A DNA stretch of 14,822 nt. Origin: a bacterium. GTDB lineage: Bacteria; UBP14; UBA6098; B30-G16. A program made the position numbers and the translations under genes. Every line of letters starts with the position of its first letter. Within the stretch, counting starts at the first letter, position 1. The DNA lies in the NCBI GenBank assembly GCA_003645115.1, contig QNEG01000010.1:1-14822 (forward strand), written 5' to 3'. Of the stretch, positions 13,160 through 14,822 are shown one piece after another. Below the pieces are notes generated by a model. It did not search any database and was not told the origin of the DNA. It was given only the letters and a program-made list of their open reading frames with translations.

Positions 13160-13211
13160 TTAAAAATCGAAATAATTTGCGTATTTTATCTCTATTTTGC
13201 AATTTGATTAT

Positions 13212-14609
13212 ATGGGTGAGTTATCGAAAAGATTTCTGCAGGACATAAATCGGATATTGCCCTCGGATTGTGTAATCACCGAACGGGATATTTTGACCAA
13301 ATATAGCCACGATGAGACCCCGGAATTGAAAGCTATTCCCGATATGGCTATCGTCCCAGATAATTCTGACCAGATAGAAAGTGTGGTTCGACTTTGCTAT
13401 GAATACGATGTCCCTATCACACCTCGAGGTGCTGGCACTGGAGTAGCAGGTGGCGCTGTCCCCATAAATGGTGGTGTAGTTATTTCTTTGGAGAGATTGA
13501 ATAAAATTATCGATATAGATACCAGGAATTTGATAGCCACTGTGCAACCGGGAGTCATAACCGGGATATTGCAACACGCAGTGGCAGAGGAGAATTTATA
13601 TTATCCACCGGATCCCGCCAGTGTAGATTCCTGTTCTATCGGTGGAAATGTAGCGACCGCTGCCGGCGGAATGCGTGCGTTCAAATATGGGACCACCAAA
13701 AAATCTGTGCAGGGGTTAGAGGTAATTTTTCCGCCCGGTAAAAAAGTCAATTTGGGCGGGAAAATGATTAAAGATGTGGCAGGATATGACCTGATTGGAA
13801 TACTCACCGGCAGTGAAGGCACTCTGGGAATTTTTACTCAAATTATGGTTCGATTGGTGCAATTGCCTACATTCTCTGTCGATTTGCTGGCTGGATTCGA
13901 TAGCATAGATAAAGCGATTCAAACCGCGTTATCTATCGTCCCCGATACTGGTGTATATCCCTGTGCGATGGAATTTATGGAGGGTGATATCATTCAGATG
14001 GTGGAGACATTCTTGGATAAGAAAATACCACTGTCATCTGCCAATTCGCAACTCATAGTATCTATCGATGGAATGGATGAGAAAATGGTGGAGAACAGTT
14101 ATTTCCGAGTGGGCGAACATTTATTGAATTGTGGTGCACACGATGTCCTGGTGGCGAGCAATAGATTCAATTCTGAATTATTATGGAAAGCCAGGCGCTC
14201 CATTCGCGAGGCGATAAGACATCGTTCACCGGATATAGCCGCCGAGGATGTCGCTGTCCCGCCCACCAGGACTCCTGAATTGATACGAGGAGTAAAAAAA
14301 ATCGGCGATGAACATAATGTAGAAATAGTCGGTTTCGGGCATATCGGCGATGGAAACATTCATATCGATATGCTGAGAAATCGATTGTCCGATTCCCAAT
14401 GGGAACAGAAAAAAAATAAAGTAATTCCCGAAATATTGCGATTGGCAGTCCAATTAGAAGGAACAATCACCGGAGAGCATGGTATCGGATGTATTAAACG
14501 AAAATATTTTCATCTGGCAAAAAATAATTTTGTAATAGAGAGGATGAGAAAAATAAAACAGGCATTAGACTCCAAAGGATTACTTAATCCTGGGAAAGTG
14601 TTTCCATAA
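13212..14609 (+). CDS. glcD: FAD-linked oxidase, GlcD / D-lactate dehydrogenase family
   Basis: 465 residues from ATG 13212. This VAO/PCMH-type flavoprotein oxidises 2-hydroxy acids such as glycolate or D-lactate. The FAD-binding domain has PRGAGTGVAGG (71-81), PPDPAS (132-137), then SIGGNVATAAGG and KDVAGYDL (187-194). The C-terminal FAD-oxidase domain has GHIGDGNIH (376-384, with expected metal-ligand histidines), GEHGIG (421-426) and the terminal NPGKVFP. The substrate cannot be read from the sequence. No glcE/glcF or electron-transfer flavoprotein genes are visible in the window. A TTG at 13197 could extend it by five residues. Neither start has a ribosome-binding site. Confidence 0.93.
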   Translation: MGELSKRFLQDINRILPSDCVITERDILTKYSHDETPELKAIPDMAIVPDNSDQIESVVRLCYEYDVPITPRGAGTGVAGGAVPINGGVVISLERLNKIIDIDTRNLIATVQPGVITGILQHAVAEENLYYPPDPASVDSCSIGGNVATAAGGMRAFKYGTTKKSVQGLEVIFPPGKKVNLGGKMIKDVAGYDLIGILTGSEGTLGIFTQIMVRLVQLPTFSVDLLAGFDSIDKAIQTALSIVPDTGVYPCAMEFMEGDIIQMVETFLDKKIPLSSANSQLIVSIDGMDEKMVENSYFRVGEHLLNCGAHDVLVASNRFNSELLWKARRSIREAIRHRSPDIAAEDVAVPPTRTPELIRGVKKIGDEHNVEIVGFGHIGDGNIHIDMLRNRLSDSQWEQKKNKVIPEILRLAVQLEGTITGEHGIGCIKRKYFHLAKNNFVIERMRKIKQALDSKGLLNPGKVFP

Positions 14610-14719
14610 GATTTATTTTTTAGTATATTATTGTATATGAAAATAAGGAATTTTGAGACATATATTTTGCTTATTTTAGCTTTACTGATGACAATTGAAT
14701 AATTTTTTCCAAGATTATT

Positions 14720-14737
14720 CTATTTCATAAGAAATAG
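14720..14737 (+). repeat. AT-rich perfect hairpin between glcD and the next gene
   Basis: CTATTTC (14720-14726), loop ATAA, GAAATAG (14731-14737): a seven-base-pair stem 110 bp after glcD and 55 bp before the next start. It has no following T-run, so it is either a weak terminator or an operator for the downstream gene. Confidence 0.35.
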
Positions 14738-14791
14738 TTGCGTAAATTTTGGGTATGTTTATTTTCTAATAAAATTAAATGCGAGGTTCGT

Positions 14792-14822
14792 ATGCCAGTA
14801 GAATTTTCACTCGATTTCGAAA
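14792..14822 (+). CDS. N-terminus of a gene running off the window, possibly acetyl-CoA carboxylase subunit alpha
   Basis: ATG 14792 follows a GAGG element (14783-14786) by five bases and opens a frame to the window edge reading MPVEFSLDFE. AccA proteins often begin with a short leader and then LDFE followed by a P-I-x-E-L-E stretch, which makes AccA a reasonable guess. Ten residues are too few to be sure. Confidence 0.45.
   Translation, partial: MPVEFSLDFE

Larger units (their letters stand above)
12814..13211. other. Divergent intergenic region yebC/glcD, no gene found
   Basis: About 400 bp with stops in every frame. The longest protein-like run I see is about 25 codons without a start (around 12998-13074). 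It holds the yebC promoter (12849-12876), a candidate glcD promoter (13062-13088), a small hairpin at 13004-13023 (CCT-A-CTCC / GGAG-A-AGG) and an inverted repeat at 13146-13159. A TTGACA at 12994-12999 has no usable -10. I see no tRNA, riboswitch core or other known structured RNA. Confidence 0.6.

Noticed and set aside
13221..13577. 118-codon minus-strand open frame inside glcD
   Set aside because: Antisense to the conserved FAD-binding domain of glcD, so a shadow of its codon pattern.
1..14822. CRISPR array, IS element, phage module, tRNA or toxin-antitoxin pair
   Set aside because: No direct-repeat arrays, transposase motifs, tRNA-like cloverleaf ends or small paired genes were seen on either strand.

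Overview
This is a gene-dense, AT-rich bacterial chromosome segment (roughly 40% G+C by eye) made almost entirely of single-copy housekeeping genes. One gene encodes a secreted beta-propeller protein ending in a type IX secretion (T9SS)-like sorting domain. That ending, an extended-linker membrane TPR protein, and one promoter whose -10 element fits the Bacteroidota TAnnTTTG pattern suggest a member of the FCB superphylum or a nearby candidate phylum (Cloacimonadota, Marinimicrobia, WOR-3 or similar). The lineage is an inference. No tRNA, rRNA, CRISPR array, insertion sequence, phage gene or recognisable defence system was seen.

Layout. Positions 146-9030 hold ten genes, all on the minus strand. 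In transcription order they are rseP (M50 site-2 protease), the T9SS-sorted propeller protein, ruvX, mltG, coaE, clpP, secG, dgt, a membrane-anchored TPR protein and a small DUF4870-like membrane protein. Convincing promoters lie before rseP, the propeller gene, coaE and secG, so this is several transcription units, not one operon. A divergent intergenic region (9031-9239) also drives a plus-strand gene for a GNAT acetyltransferase fused to a thioredoxin-like/YoaP-like domain. That gene runs convergently into a second minus-strand operon, yebC-comFC-tsaB-leuD (12813 back to 10025), with tight spacing and a TAATG overlap between tsaB and leuD. After a 383-400 bp non-coding divergent region, a plus-strand glcD-type FAD oxidase follows (13212-14609). 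The first ten codons of another gene (possibly accA) lie at the right edge, and the last codons of an unidentified plus-strand gene may lie at the left edge.

Themes. Envelope and protein export (SecG, YfgM-like TPR protein, MltG, RseP, T9SS cargo), protein quality control and translation (ClpP, YebC, TsaB), nucleotide and cofactor metabolism (Dgt, CoaE), DNA processing (RuvX, ComFC) and organic-acid metabolism (LeuD-type hydro-lyase, GlcD-type oxidase).

Most notable points. Two nearby enzymes, ClpP and RuvX, carry asparagine where the family has a catalytic aspartate. Four housekeeping units share a promoter pattern, TTGA(C/T)T, a 16-nt spacer and an AT-rich -10 element. I found no convincing undescribed multi-gene system. 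The least understood gene is the solitary GNAT/thioredoxin-like fusion.
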